This document shows positions 30,501 to 39,210 of a stretch of 52,163 nt of DNA, piece after piece. The DNA comes from Streptomyces pyxinicus. GTDB lineage: Bacteria; Actinomycetota; Actinomycetes; Streptomycetales; Streptomycetaceae. Position 1 is the first letter of the stretch. Every line of letters begins with the position of its first letter. Where the stretch lies: positions 1 through 52,163 of the forward strand of contig NZ_JANUGP010000041.1 of assembly GCF_024753135.1 (NCBI RefSeq), read 5' to 3'. Both the position numbers and the translations under genes were made by a program. The notes under the pieces were generated by a model. That model saw only the letters and a program-made list of their open reading frames with translations, was not told where the DNA came from and did not search any database.

Positions 30501-30777
30501 GCGGAACCCCGGAGGCGGCCGGAGCACCGGGGGCGGCCGGAGTACCGGGGGCGGCGGCCGGGACCCCGGAGGTGTCCGCCCCGCCGAACCCGCCGGCCCC
30601 CGCTGCTCCACCCGCCGTACCGGCGGCGCCCGACCCGCCGGACGCGTTCTGCGTGTACCAGGCGGGCGGCGCGTAGTCGATGGTGAACTCGCCGGTGGTC
30701 TCGACGGCCTCCGCGTCGGGCTGGTCATCGCCGGGCGTGGCCCAGCCCCCGCGCGTCCCGTCCCGATCGCTGCTCAC
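27562..30777 (-). CDS. ESX-associated MinD/ParA-like ATPase with long disordered N-terminus (EspI-like)
   Basis: A protein of ~1071 residues. About the first 700 are Pro/Gln/Gly/Ala-rich and presumably disordered, with near-identical 40- to 60-residue internal repeats. The ATPase domain starts at ~residue 715 with the deviant Walker A [18 protein letters not shown], then [20 protein letters not shown] and [20 protein letters not shown]. A C-terminal ~80-residue tail repeats [10 protein letters not shown] and PQQQPYP. This layout resembles the Pro-rich ATPases of mycobacterial ESX loci (EspI, Rv3876). The GTG at 30777 has AGGAGGA five bases upstream; a longer frame exists but lacks such a site. 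It probably acts on the cytoplasmic face of the secretion machine; its precise role is unknown. Confidence 0.85.
   Translation of the reverse strand: [1071 protein letters not shown]
30001..30360 (-). repeat. Long in-frame direct repeats in the ATPase N-terminal region
   Basis: Bases 30001-30060 recur at 30121-30180 with two differences and more loosely at 30301-30360. Bases 30061-30120 recur at 30241-30300, also with two differences. Offsets of 120 and 180 bp keep the reading frame and give copies of [14 protein letters not shown] and [12 protein letters not shown]. Confidence 0.9.
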
Positions 30778-31111
30778 AGTTCCTCCTGGTGTGGTCGAAC
30801 ACCCTCGTGCCGTGCCGGGGCGACCATGTCGTGTTGTTCCGAGTCGTCCGTGGTCGTTCGGGCAGTCCCGTCCGACGGCTCTCCTCCGGGACGTGGGCAC
30901 CCGGCCCACAGATCCTGTCCTCGGGGCCTGTCCTCGGGTCCTGTCATCCCGCCCGCTCCCAGCCTAATCACCACGAGCCGCACCTCGGCAGGCCCGCCCG
31001 CACTCAACGGCGCCCGGCCCACCCCGAGTCGGCCCGGCACTTCGACCATGACCGGAGGAACCGGGCGCAAACCATCAGCGCCCCGCGAACGGAGGCGAAC
31101 AGGGCGGAGCG

Positions 31112-31927
31112 TCAGTCCATGCGCCGCGGTGTGCCCAGCAGACCGACCTCGGCGTCGGTGGGCTGGGTCAGCACGTACTGCCGGTCCCGGTCCGTGCACC
31201 ACAGGGTGACCCCGTCGGGCAGCGCGGGCAGCGACTCCACCTCGGTCCGGGACAGCCCCATGGTGCGGCCCAGTTCGGCCGCCTCGTCCGGCGAGACCCG
31301 CTGGATACCCGCGAGCCGTGCCTGTCTCAGCAGCCGGGGCGCCACCGGGCTGAGATACGGCAGCAGCGTGAGCACCGACTGCCAGGGCCCGGCGACCGTT
31401 CTGCCCCGAGGGGGCCGCATACCGCAGTCCCGGACCACCAGCACGGGCGTACCCGCGGAGGCGCCTTGCGGGGGCACCCGCCCGACGTCGTACACGGACA
31501 GGCCGTTCTGCCCGCCGCCCATGGCGTGGACCATCTGCATCCATGCCTGCGGCCGGCCGGTCTCCACCGCCACCCGGGCACCGGTGGCCGCCGAGCGCAG
31601 CGCCAGCACCTGCGCCGTCCACAGGCCGCCGATCAGCACGACGTCGTACGGCGTGGGCCGGTTGATGCCCAGGACGGCCGGCTGGCCCTCGGCGTCGACG
31701 CCGGCCACCACGCCGTCGTCCCCGATCGGCAGGGCCAGCGCGTCCAGTTGCCGCACCGGCACGCCGTGCCGTCCGTGCCGGGGCCCGATCAGGCCGAGGC
31801 CGTGCAGCAGCCGCCCGCCCGCCCGCCGGAGGCCGGAGGGTTCCGGCGGCCGTGGGCCGCCCGGCGCCGCGGAAGTCGTCGGAGAAGTCGTCGGAGAAGT
31901 CGTCGGAGAAGTGGTCGGAATCGTCAT
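31112..31927 (-). CDS. Conserved hypothetical protein of the Streptomyces ESX locus
   Basis: A 271-residue protein without a signal peptide or membrane helix. The N-terminus has TTSP repeats from a 12-bp DNA repeat. The remainder is globular: VVAGVDAEGQPAVLGINRPT, YDVVLIGGLWTAQVLALRSA and a central stretch with WMQMVHAMGGGQNGLSVYDV. I do not recognise a family. The first ATG overlaps the eccE stop by ATGA, so it is coupled to eccE and probably serves the secretion system, perhaps beside the MinD-like ATPase downstream. The ATP-binding or catalytic signature I looked for is absent. Confidence 0.75.
   Translation of the reverse strand: MTIPTTSPTTSPTTSPTTSAAPGGPRPPEPSGLRRAGGRLLHGLGLIGPRHGRHGVPVRQLDALALPIGDDGVVAGVDAEGQPAVLGINRPTPYDVVLIGGLWTAQVLALRSAATGARVAVETGRPQAWMQMVHAMGGGQNGLSVYDVGRVPPQGASAGTPVLVVRDCGMRPPRGRTVAGPWQSVLTLLPYLSPVAPRLLRQARLAGIQRVSPDEAAELGRTMGLSRTEVESLPALPDGVTLWCTDRDRQYVLTQPTDAEVGLLGTPRRMD
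31872..31919 (-). repeat. 12-bp tandem repeat encoding TTSP
   Basis: GAAGTCGTCGGA occurs at 31872, 31884 and 31896, with a GAAGTGGTCGGA variant at 31908. On the coding strand this gives the N-terminal TTSPTTSPTTSPTTS run. Confidence 0.9.
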
Positions 31928-33261
31928 CGGGCACCTCCGAGGGGCAGGGTGGCCAGCATGCCCGGCAGCTGTTCACGGTCGAGCCGGGCGAGGCTCGCGC
32001 CGGCCTGGCCGGCCGCCGTCTCCAGGGCGCGCCGCGCGGCCACGAGTTCGTCGTCGCTGCGCCCGGTCACCCGCAGGTGTCCGCACAGCGCGACCTCCTG
32101 CCGCTCGCCGCGCGCCAGGGTGAGACTGAAGGTGGTGGCGAGGGCCGGTATCGCCGTGACCCGGGCGACGAACTGGGGCAGCGACTCGCCCCGGCCGCCG
32201 CCGAGCTGCGGCCACCGCCTGACCCAGTAGGTGGTGTGCCGCCGGTTGTCGCAGCGCCAGCTGCGCCCCGACTCCTCCGTGCGCCGCTCCCGCGCCTCGC
32301 TGCGGCCCGCCTCTGCGGTGACCAGCGGGTTGGCGCAGGCCGAGGTGGCCAGCGCGGCGATCAGCTCCTCCTCGTCGAGCAACCGCGCGCGGAACCCGGC
32401 GCCGGTCAGCCGGCTCGCCAGATGGTCGGCGGACCGCACGACGCACTTCTGCGCCCCGGTCAGTCCGCCCCCGCGCGCGGCGACGGCCTCGGCGCACAGC
32501 TCGGGGTCGAGCTTGAGCGCGATCCAGGTGATGCGCACCGCCGGCGCGCCCGTCTGCTCCTGGAGCGGCAGGTAGTTGGCGACGGCCACGGACTGCTGGG
32601 GCAGGTGCAGGGCCGGCGCGGGCTGTGTGTGCAGCACGACCTGAGCCGACTCCAGCCGGATCCCGTCCACCTCCAGGGCGTCCCGCACCAGCCCGAGCGG
32701 CAGCGGCTGACGGCTCCGCTCGGCGCGCAGGGCGGTCGCGTCGGCCTCCACCTGGAGGACGGCCGTCAGGAAGGTGCCGTCCCCGACGACACCGACCGGC
32801 CGCCGGTCCCGCGCGGCGTACGAGTACGTGCGCAGGGCGGGCTCGCACTCCACCGCCGGGACCAGGCCGGGCTCCGTGCCCGGCGGTATCCGGGTGCTCG
32901 CGGCCCGCTTCCGGCGCGCCCGCAACTCCCGGGCGGTGGCGATCCATTCCGGCAGGGAGCGGCCCCGCCGCCGTACGAAGGCCAGCAGGACCAGCGCCAC
33001 GGCCACGACCGCCGCGGGCGCCATGGCCATCATCCCGAGGGCCCAGCCGACGAGCAGGACCGCGGCCGCCAGCTCCACCAGCGCCAGCCGTTGCAAACGG
33101 AACGAACCGGCCTGACCCGGCCGGGACCGCAGGCCGAGCGTGACCGACTGCCGCGCCGGTCCGGGGCCGCCGGAGGCCGCACCCGGGACCGGGTCCGGCC
33201 CGGCCGCGCGACCTCCCGCCGCCGACCGGCCGCGCGCTCGCGTCCGCGTACCGGAAGCCAT
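31924..33261 (-). CDS. eccE: Type VII secretion protein EccE
   Basis: A peripheral component of the ESX membrane complex, 445 residues. Two adjacent membrane helices lie at ~57-95 (LALVELAAAVLLVGWALGMM and the following PAAVVAVALVLLAFV), then a soluble domain with RSLPEWIATARELRARRKRA and the EccE-like block around YLPLQEQTGAPAVRITWIAL. A GTG at 33264 directly precedes the ATG at 33261; either could start. It is the first gene of a minus-strand operon with the two genes below it, and is divergent from eccB. The assignment rests on the two-helix layout, length and gene context. Confidence 0.85.
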   Translation of the reverse strand: MASGTRTRARGRSAAGGRAAGPDPVPGAASGGPGPARQSVTLGLRSRPGQAGSFRLQRLALVELAAAVLLVGWALGMMAMAPAAVVAVALVLLAFVRRRGRSLPEWIATARELRARRKRAASTRIPPGTEPGLVPAVECEPALRTYSYAARDRRPVGVVGDGTFLTAVLQVEADATALRAERSRQPLPLGLVRDALEVDGIRLESAQVVLHTQPAPALHLPQQSVAVANYLPLQEQTGAPAVRITWIALKLDPELCAEAVAARGGGLTGAQKCVVRSADHLASRLTGAGFRARLLDEEELIAALATSACANPLVTAEAGRSEARERRTEESGRSWRCDNRRHTTYWVRRWPQLGGGRGESLPQFVARVTAIPALATTFSLTLARGERQEVALCGHLRVTGRSDDELVAARRALETAAGQAGASLARLDREQLPGMLATLPLGGAR

Positions 33262-33459
33262 CACTCCATCCCCCCGTTTTGCTCACAACTCACTGGAACC
33301 AGGCCACCCGACAAGGCCCTTGAGGGCCCGGGTACCCTACCCGCTCCACGAGACCCGATCCGTACCAGGCATAGTAGGGGCCGGGTCCGACAACGGAGGG
33401 CGGGGGAGCGTCGTTCCCCGGGCGCGCTCCGCGTGAGACACGGGGAGAAACGGGCACAG
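33262..33459. promoter_or_regulatory. Divergent promoter region between eccE and eccB
   Basis: About 200 bases separate the divergent starts. It is the only place from which eccE and eccB could be driven independently. I see GGCATAGTAGG near 33368 as a possible -10 for eccB but no convincing paired -35, so I name no promoter precisely. Confidence 0.4.
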
Positions 33460-34989
33460 ATGGCATCTCGGCGGGACCAACTCAACGCCTACACCTTCGC
33501 GAAGCGCCGCATGCTCGCGTCGTTCGTGCAGTCGTCACCGAATGCCTCGGACGAGGGTGCGCCCCGGCCGCTGCGTGCCGTCCTGCCCGGTGCGATCGCC
33601 GGCGTCGTCGTCCTCGCGGCCTTCGGGGCCTGGGGCATGTTCAAGCCGACCGCCCCGCAGGGCTGGGACCAGCCGGGCCAGAAGGTGATCATCGCCAGCA
33701 AGTCCACCACCCGCTACGTGGTGCTGAAGACGGACCACAAGACCCAGCTGCACCCCGTGCTGAACATGGCGTCCGCCAAGCTGGTCCTCGACTCCCAGAA
33801 CGACGTGGACGTGGTCACCGTCGACGAGTCGATCCTCGACAACGGCAAGATCCCGCACGGCGTCACCATCGGCATCCCCTACGCCCCCGACCGCCTGCCC
33901 TCCGTCAAGGAGGCCGGCGCGGCCAAGAAGTGGGCCGTCTGCGAACGCCCCAGCGGCAGCGGCAGCACCATCCAGAAGGCCGCGTTCGTCCTGGCCGAAC
34001 GGGACCAGAAGCTGACCGAGGGATCGCAGAAGCTGCACGGCGGCGAACTCCTCTACGTCACCACCCCTTCGGACGGCAAGCGGTACGTCGTCGACGCGCA
34101 CGGCACGGTCTACCCGGTCGACGCCTCCGACACCCTGCTGCTCCAGACCCTGGTCGGCGCGGACCGCGAGCCGCAGCGGGTGAACAAGGCCTGGATCGAC
34201 ACCCTGAACCAGGGCGACCGGATCAGCATGCCCTCCGTCGAGGGCGTCCCCGGCTCCCCGGCCCACGCGCCCGGCGAACTCGGCGACGCCAACAAGGTCG
34301 GCATGATCCTGAGGGCACCGGTCAACGGCGAGGAGCAGTACTTCGTGGTGCTGCCCGGCCGGGTCGCGCCGATCTCGCGCTTCGTCGCCGAACTGCTCCT
34401 CGTCAACAGGGACCTCGTCAAGCTCGGCCAGGCCAGTCACCCGAAAGAGGTCAGCGCGGGCGCCATCACCCGGGGCAAGCCGTTCGCCGACGAGCACAAG
34501 TGGCCGACCCGGAAACCCAGCGCCGTGAACGACGCCTCCACCGCCGACGGCAGCCGCAACACCATCTGCAACGTCCTGCACCACGTCGACCCCGACAACG
34601 GCGCCATGACCCTGACGACCTGGGCGGGCGAGGACTTCCCGGCCGTCCTGCCCACCGGCTCCTCCAGCGCGTACGTCACCGCCGGCTCCGGCCAGCTCTA
34701 CCGCCAGTTCCAGGGCACCGCGACCAAGGACGGCCCGGTCTTCCTGGTCACCGACACCGGCCTGCGCTACGCCCTGCAGTCCAACGACGACAGCGCCACC
34801 ACCGGCGGCAAGGGCTACGGCGTCACGGCCAAGCAGCGCAAGCAACTCCAGCAGGAGGCCAAGCTCGCGCAGACCCGCCTCGGCTACGCCGGTGTGCGGC
34901 CCGCCCCCCTCCCCGCCCCCTGGTCGGAGTTCCTGCCGACGGGCCCCCGCCTGTCGACGGCGGACGCGCGCCAGCCGCAGGGTTCATGA
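33460..34989 (+). CDS. eccB: Type VII secretion protein EccB
   Basis: A core ESX channel component of 509 residues with a short cytoplasmic N-terminus, one membrane helix and a large extracytoplasmic domain. The start MASRRDQLNAYTFAKRRML is the family hallmark. The membrane helix is near residues 44-64 (AVLPGAIAGVVVLAAFGAWG). The extracytoplasmic part has YVVLKTDHKTQLHPVLNMAS and repeat-domain blocks such as YLYR-like and PGRVAPISRFVAELLL. The ATG has GGGGAG upstream. It is followed by mycP with overlapping ends, as in other ESX loci. Confidence 0.94.
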   Translation: MASRRDQLNAYTFAKRRMLASFVQSSPNASDEGAPRPLRAVLPGAIAGVVVLAAFGAWGMFKPTAPQGWDQPGQKVIIASKSTTRYVVLKTDHKTQLHPVLNMASAKLVLDSQNDVDVVTVDESILDNGKIPHGVTIGIPYAPDRLPSVKEAGAAKKWAVCERPSGSGSTIQKAAFVLAERDQKLTEGSQKLHGGELLYVTTPSDGKRYVVDAHGTVYPVDASDTLLLQTLVGADREPQRVNKAWIDTLNQGDRISMPSVEGVPGSPAHAPGELGDANKVGMILRAPVNGEEQYFVVLPGRVAPISRFVAELLLVNRDLVKLGQASHPKEVSAGAITRGKPFADEHKWPTRKPSAVNDASTADGSRNTICNVLHHVDPDNGAMTLTTWAGEDFPAVLPTGSSSAYVTAGSGQLYRQFQGTATKDGPVFLVTDTGLRYALQSNDDSATTGGKGYGVTAKQRKQLQQEAKLAQTRLGYAGVRPAPLPAPWSEFLPTGPRLSTADARQPQGS

Positions 34990-35003
34990 GGAGGAGTAAG
35001 CCG

Positions 35004-36245
35004 ATGCACGACTACTCCCCTCTCCGTCCCCGCACGCCCCTGCTCCTGACACTGGCACTCACCGCATCCCTGGCCGCGGCCCCCGCCGCCGTCGCGGACT
35101 CGGCGTCCGACCAGTGCACGTTCTCCAGCACCAACCACAAGTACAGCGGCACCCCGTGGGCCCTCCAGCGCGTCAACCTGGACGAGCTGTGGAGCCAGTC
35201 GAAGGGCAGGCACGTACGGGTGGCCGTCATCGACACGGGCGTCGACACCGCCAACCCGCAGCTGACGGACGCGGTCGACGCCTCCCTCGGCGAGAACCTG
35301 CTGCCGCCGAAGGTCAAGGGCAAGCCGATCGAGCGCGGCAACACGCACGGGACGACCGACACCGTCGGGCACGGCACCCGGGTGGCGGGCATCATCGCCG
35401 CCCGTCCGATGAAGGGCACGGGCTTCGTCGGCCTCGCCCCCGAGGCCACCATCATCCCGATCAAGCAGAACGACGCCGAGGGGCACGGCACGGCCACCAC
35501 CCTCGCACAAGCGATCAGATACGCGATCGACGTCAAAGCCCAGGTCATCAACATCTCGCAGGACACGACGAACGCCGTACCGCCGGACGACGACCTCCGG
35601 AACGCCATCGACGCGGCCCTGGCCCACAAGATCGTCGTAGTCGCCTCGGCGGGCAACGACGGCCTCGGCGGCAACGACAAGAAGACCTATCCCGCCTCCT
35701 ACGGCGGAGTCCTCGCCGTCGCCGCCTCGGACCGCAACAACGAACGCGCGGCCTTCTCCCAGTCGGGCGACTTCGTCGGCGTCGCCGCACCCGGCGTCGA
35801 CATGATCTCGACCGTCCCCAAGGGCGGCCACTGCTCCGACAACGGGACCAGCTTCTCCGCGCCGTACGTCGCCGCGGTGGCCGCACTGATCAAGGCCAAG
35901 CATCCCGACTGGACGGCCCGCGAGGTCGTCGCCCAGATCGAGCAGACGGCGGAACGCTCGATCACCGGCCACGACAGCCGGGTGGGCTGGGGCGTGGTCG
36001 ACCCGGTACGGGCCCTCACCGAGGACGACCACCCGATCGAGTCACCCCACCCCGACCCGGGCCTCACCCACGCCCAGGCCCCCACCCCCGCCAAACTGAC
36101 CCTCGGCGAAACCCCCCAGGAACGCACGGCCCGCATCGCCACCTACGTGGCGATCGGCGCGGCCGTCCTGGTGGCGGCCCTGGGCGGCGGAGCAATCGCC
36201 CTCCGCGACGCCCGACGCCGCCGCCCCCTGGAGACCCGGCCATAG
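35004..36245 (+). CDS. mycP: Type VII secretion-associated serine protease, mycosin 1
   Basis: A membrane-anchored subtilisin-like protease of 413 residues, required for ESX complex stability. It has a signal peptide (LLLTLALTASLAAAPAAVA), catalytic Asp in VAVIDTGVDT, His in GHGTRVAGIIA, the oxyanion Asn in ASAGNDGLGG and Ser in NGTSFSAPYVAAVAALI. The C-terminus has a membrane helix (YVAIGAAVLVAALGGGAIAL) and a basic end. The ATG at 35004 has GGAGGAG upstream; an ATG at 34986 that overlaps the eccB stop has no ribosome site. Convergent with the next gene, 9 bases away. Confidence 0.93.
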   Translation: MHDYSPLRPRTPLLLTLALTASLAAAPAAVADSASDQCTFSSTNHKYSGTPWALQRVNLDELWSQSKGRHVRVAVIDTGVDTANPQLTDAVDASLGENLLPPKVKGKPIERGNTHGTTDTVGHGTRVAGIIAARPMKGTGFVGLAPEATIIPIKQNDAEGHGTATTLAQAIRYAIDVKAQVINISQDTTNAVPPDDDLRNAIDAALAHKIVVVASAGNDGLGGNDKKTYPASYGGVLAVAASDRNNERAAFSQSGDFVGVAAPGVDMISTVPKGGHCSDNGTSFSAPYVAAVAALIKAKHPDWTAREVVAQIEQTAERSITGHDSRVGWGVVDPVRALTEDDHPIESPHPDPGLTHAQAPTPAKLTLGETPQERTARIATYVAIGAAVLVAALGGGAIALRDARRRRPLETRP

Positions 36246-36254
36246 AACTCGCAC

Positions 36255-36920
36255 TCAGGTTCCCACCTCGGCGACCACGTCACACTTCGCATTCTGCTGT
36301 GCGAACCGGGCGGTACTCCGGGCGAGGGACACCAGCCCGTCCCGCAGCCGCTCCGCGCCACCGCCCCCCTGCTGCTTGAGATGGACGACGACACTCAGGT
36401 GCTGCCCGTCGCCACGGGCGACGCAGGGAAGGTAGACGGCGGCGACCTTGTCCGAGGCAACAGCCTTGTCCCCAGCGTCGAACGCCTTCAACGACGACAC
36501 CGACGCGAACTGCCCCACCACTTCCTCCACCCACTCCTCGGCGTGGTCGTACTGCAACATCTCGGCCGTAGCCGACAGCAGTTGTTTCCCACCCCCGTCG
36601 ACAAAGCAGGACGACGAGTAACTGACATCCATGTCGTCACGACGCGGATCGGACACGGCGTCGTCGAACGAATAGGCGGACTCACCGGGCAGGACACGAC
36701 GCAGCGCGACCGCCGAGCCATCCGACGCCCCCAGCGTCCGGCACACCTCGGACGCCTTGATCTCCCCCTTCTCCTCTCCGAACGGCGAAAGCCCGAAGGC
36801 GTAGAGAACACCACCGACGAGGCAGAGCAGCAATGCCGTTCCGCCGGCGATCAGGGCCTTGGTACCAGTCGAAGCCAACGTCTCAGTCTTCCGTGTCGAG
36901 TTGCCGTGGGATGCCCTCAC
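36255..36920 (-). CDS. Small membrane-anchored protein, related to the two lipoproteins at the other end of the locus
   Basis: Up to 221 residues. An N-terminal membrane segment (LIAGGTALLLCLVGGVLYAF) anchors an extracytoplasmic domain that opens with ASEVCRTLG and has further cysteines in YSSSCFVD, YLPCVARG and NAKCDVV. The ASxVC opening and the C-terminal helix before the last Cys are shared with the lipoproteins at 44709-46106, so they look like one family. The start is uncertain: GTG 36920 overlaps the upstream gene by 38 bases, while TTG 36878 just after that gene's stop has a GGAA-type site and leaves a compact anchor. It follows the WxG-fusion gene and could be its accessory or immunity protein; that is inference. 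Confidence 0.72.
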   Translation of the reverse strand: MRASHGNSTRKTETLASTGTKALIAGGTALLLCLVGGVLYAFGLSPFGEEKGEIKASEVCRTLGASDGSAVALRRVLPGESAYSFDDAVSDPRRDDMDVSYSSSCFVDGGGKQLLSATAEMLQYDHAEEWVEEVVGQFASVSSLKAFDAGDKAVASDKVAAVYLPCVARGDGQHLSVVVHLKQQGGGGAERLRDGLVSLARSTARFAQQNAKCDVVAEVGT

Positions 36921-39210
36921 CGTCGAGGTACTGGTGGATCAGACGGCCGGAGGTGTCGAATCCGTCCTGCGCGGAGGTGGCCACCGATGCCTCGACCATC
37001 GGGTAGCGGTGACCGGAGTTCTGGCCCGCCTTCTGAGCGGCGAGTTCCACCATCTTGTAGGTGGAGTCGGAGGTGTCCTGAAAACTTTCGCCGTTCCGGT
37101 AGATGATTTCTCCGGAGCTGTCCTTCATGGCTCCCTCGGTGATCTTGCCAATGATCTCGTCGGCGGCTGTTCCGGCCACATCGCCGATGATGGCGCCGCC
37201 GGGCCCGGTCATCGGTTCCGTGGCTAGGCCGATGCCGATACCGATGGCCGTACCGCCCCAGTTGCCGGCGTTCTCGATCGCGGCGTTGTACTCGGCGTCC
37301 TTCGCGCCGCCGTCCAGCTCACCCTGGTAGGCACGGCCGGCACCGATGAGTCCCTCGATCTCACCAGCGGTTCGGGCGACGTGGTCGGAGCTCTGCTTCA
37401 GGTTGTCGGCCTGGGAGAATGAGGGATCCTCGACGTACGCGGACGGATGCGCGAAATGATGTTGCATCAGCTGTGCGGTATAGCTGTGCTGGCCGAGGTT
37501 GACCGCGGCGTAGCCTTCGGGATTCTGACCGACCGAGTACAGGAACCTCGTGATGTCCCGCTCGTCGAGTGAGGCCGCCGTACCCGCGATGGGGAACAGC
37601 GTCTTCTCGCTGGCACCGCCCGCGTGCAGGCCCCGGTGGATGTCGGGCATGTACTCTGCAGCGATCTGGCCCATACTGTCCGACATGTAACCGTGGCCGG
37701 TAAGCCGGTCGGGCTGCTCCGATACCGAGTGGAAGATGTCCTCTACGAGCTTTGCCTGCCCCGCGTTGTGCGGAGGGGTATCCGCCGTGGGCAGTTCGCC
37801 GGCCGGATGCCCCGTCGTCGCAGCCTCCAGAGCCAGCGCCAGGTTGTTCTGACCCGTGATGATGTCGTCGCCGTGCAGGTCCGCTTCCTTGGGCCAGTCC
37901 CGCTCCTCGAAGAGGTACTGGAAGTTGGTCAGCGACACCTTGCCCTTCTTGCCGTTGCCTTCGGTGTCCCGCTCGAAGGGATTGTCCGAGTCGTCCTTGG
38001 ACACGTACTGCTGGTTGAGGAAGTCGGTGGCCGCGTCGGGGCTGTTGGACAGACCCTTGAGATAGCCGGTGAGCGGGTCGTTGCCGCTGTCGTCGCCGAT
38101 CCGGTTCAGCCAGGAACTCATGCCGGTGTGCTGCCAGATCGGGTTCCCGTGCGCGCCGTTGCCGGTCATCTTCCGCTCGGTGGCCATGAGCTTGGTTCCG
38201 TAGTCCTTCAGGAACTGGTCGTCGTAGTCACCGGTCCGCATCAGGTTGCTCATGACCTGGAAGCCCATGGGGCCGCCTCGGTCGCCGTAGAGCGGCTTGT
38301 CGCCGAGGTCGATCATCTTGCGCTTCCACTCGGTCATGTCGGTGGAATCGCTCTGCGTGGCGTGGGCCAGCGTCAGCCCGAGGTTCCGCTGGAGGTCGTC
38401 GAACTGGTCCAGGCGTTTGTGCCCCAGCTCGTAGTTGCCCCGGCTGGGATCGCTGATCCCGGTCCAGAACTCCAGGGTCTTCTGCGGTCCCAGGCTGGAA
38501 GCGAAGCGCTCGGCGAACAGGGGGTCGTCGGCGTACTTCTTCAGCCCGGCGTTGAGCCGGTCGAAGTCCGCCACGGACAGGTCGTCCGGGTTCTTCGCCG
38601 CGACCTTCGCCAGTTCGTCGGCCTCCTTGACCGCGTCCGCCGCGGCGTCGCGGTCCTTGTAGCCGGCGTTGGAGAAGCCCATCCTGGTCTGGTCGACGAG
38701 CGCCATGAGAACCGTCCTGGCCGTGTTGTCGCTCTCGGTGGCCTTGCCGAGGATGCCCTGGATCTCGTCGCGGAGGTCGTCGGCGTCCTTCTGGCTGTTC
38801 GCACTCTTGTTGCCGCTCGGGTCCGAGCTCCAGTCGGGCCGCGTGTTGCCCACGACCGTGAACTTGCCCTGGCCGGCGTCGACGACGGTGAGGTTCTTCT
38901 TCTGGCCGCGTGAGACCGCGTCCTTGAGCTGCTGGTGATACGACTTCAGCTCGCCCTGGGTATCGACCAGGATGTTGTGGATGGTGGTGGCCTGTGTGTG
39001 GGCATCGCCGAATTCGCCGGCCGTCTTGCCGACGAACTCCCGGGACACCTGCGCGTTCACCCCGGCCCAGTCGGCCTTGAGAGCAGCTTTGTGCAGGTCG
39101 TCCTCGGCGTCCTTCTTCAGGTCCGCGAGGTGCTTCACGAGCGTCGACCAGTCGGTGACGGCGTCGTCGAAGAGCTTGAAGTTGGCGTGGTACAGGGCGT
39201 TGAAGTCCAC
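36883..39210 (-). CDS. Large protein with N-terminal WXG100-like domain, candidate ESX effector
   Basis: A protein of 775 residues. The N-terminus (VDFNALYHANFKLFDDAVTD, DWSTLVKHLADLKKDAEDDL) is a helical hairpin with W48-A-G at the turn (KADWAGVNAQV), the place and form of the WxG motif in ESX substrates. The next helix EFGDAHTQATTIHNILVDTQ supports this. The middle is long and helical, and residues ~645-670 are Gly-rich and hydrophobic (TAIGIGIGLATEPMTGPGGA), possibly membrane-active. I recognise no enzymatic domain. The GTG at 39210 was chosen because it gives the compact N-terminus; an ATG at 39258 has no ribosome site. It is preceded by a small helical protein and followed by a membrane-anchored one, the order of LXG-type secreted toxin cassettes. 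Confidence 0.78.
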   Translation of the reverse strand: MDFNALYHANFKLFDDAVTDWSTLVKHLADLKKDAEDDLHKAALKADWAGVNAQVSREFVGKTAGEFGDAHTQATTIHNILVDTQGELKSYHQQLKDAVSRGQKKNLTVVDAGQGKFTVVGNTRPDWSSDPSGNKSANSQKDADDLRDEIQGILGKATESDNTARTVLMALVDQTRMGFSNAGYKDRDAAADAVKEADELAKVAAKNPDDLSVADFDRLNAGLKKYADDPLFAERFASSLGPQKTLEFWTGISDPSRGNYELGHKRLDQFDDLQRNLGLTLAHATQSDSTDMTEWKRKMIDLGDKPLYGDRGGPMGFQVMSNLMRTGDYDDQFLKDYGTKLMATERKMTGNGAHGNPIWQHTGMSSWLNRIGDDSGNDPLTGYLKGLSNSPDAATDFLNQQYVSKDDSDNPFERDTEGNGKKGKVSLTNFQYLFEERDWPKEADLHGDDIITGQNNLALALEAATTGHPAGELPTADTPPHNAGQAKLVEDIFHSVSEQPDRLTGHGYMSDSMGQIAAEYMPDIHRGLHAGGASEKTLFPIAGTAASLDERDITRFLYSVGQNPEGYAAVNLGQHSYTAQLMQHHFAHPSAYVEDPSFSQADNLKQSSDHVARTAGEIEGLIGAGRAYQGELDGGAKDAEYNAAIENAGNWGGTAIGIGIGLATEPMTGPGGAIIGDVAGTAADEIIGKITEGAMKDSSGEIIYRNGESFQDTSDSTYKMVELAAQKAGQNSGHRYPMVEASVATSAQDGFDTSGRLIHQYLDGEGIPRQLDTED

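Noticed and set aside
27634..31209. A 1191-residue plus-strand reading frame opposite the MinD-like gene
   Set aside because: It is Arg/Gly low-complexity sequence antisense to a gene with a clear P-loop.
30774..31976. An alternative minus-strand frame overlapping the 271-residue gene
   Set aside because: It is Arg/Gly-rich without conserved blocks and would override the eccE-coupled start of the real gene.
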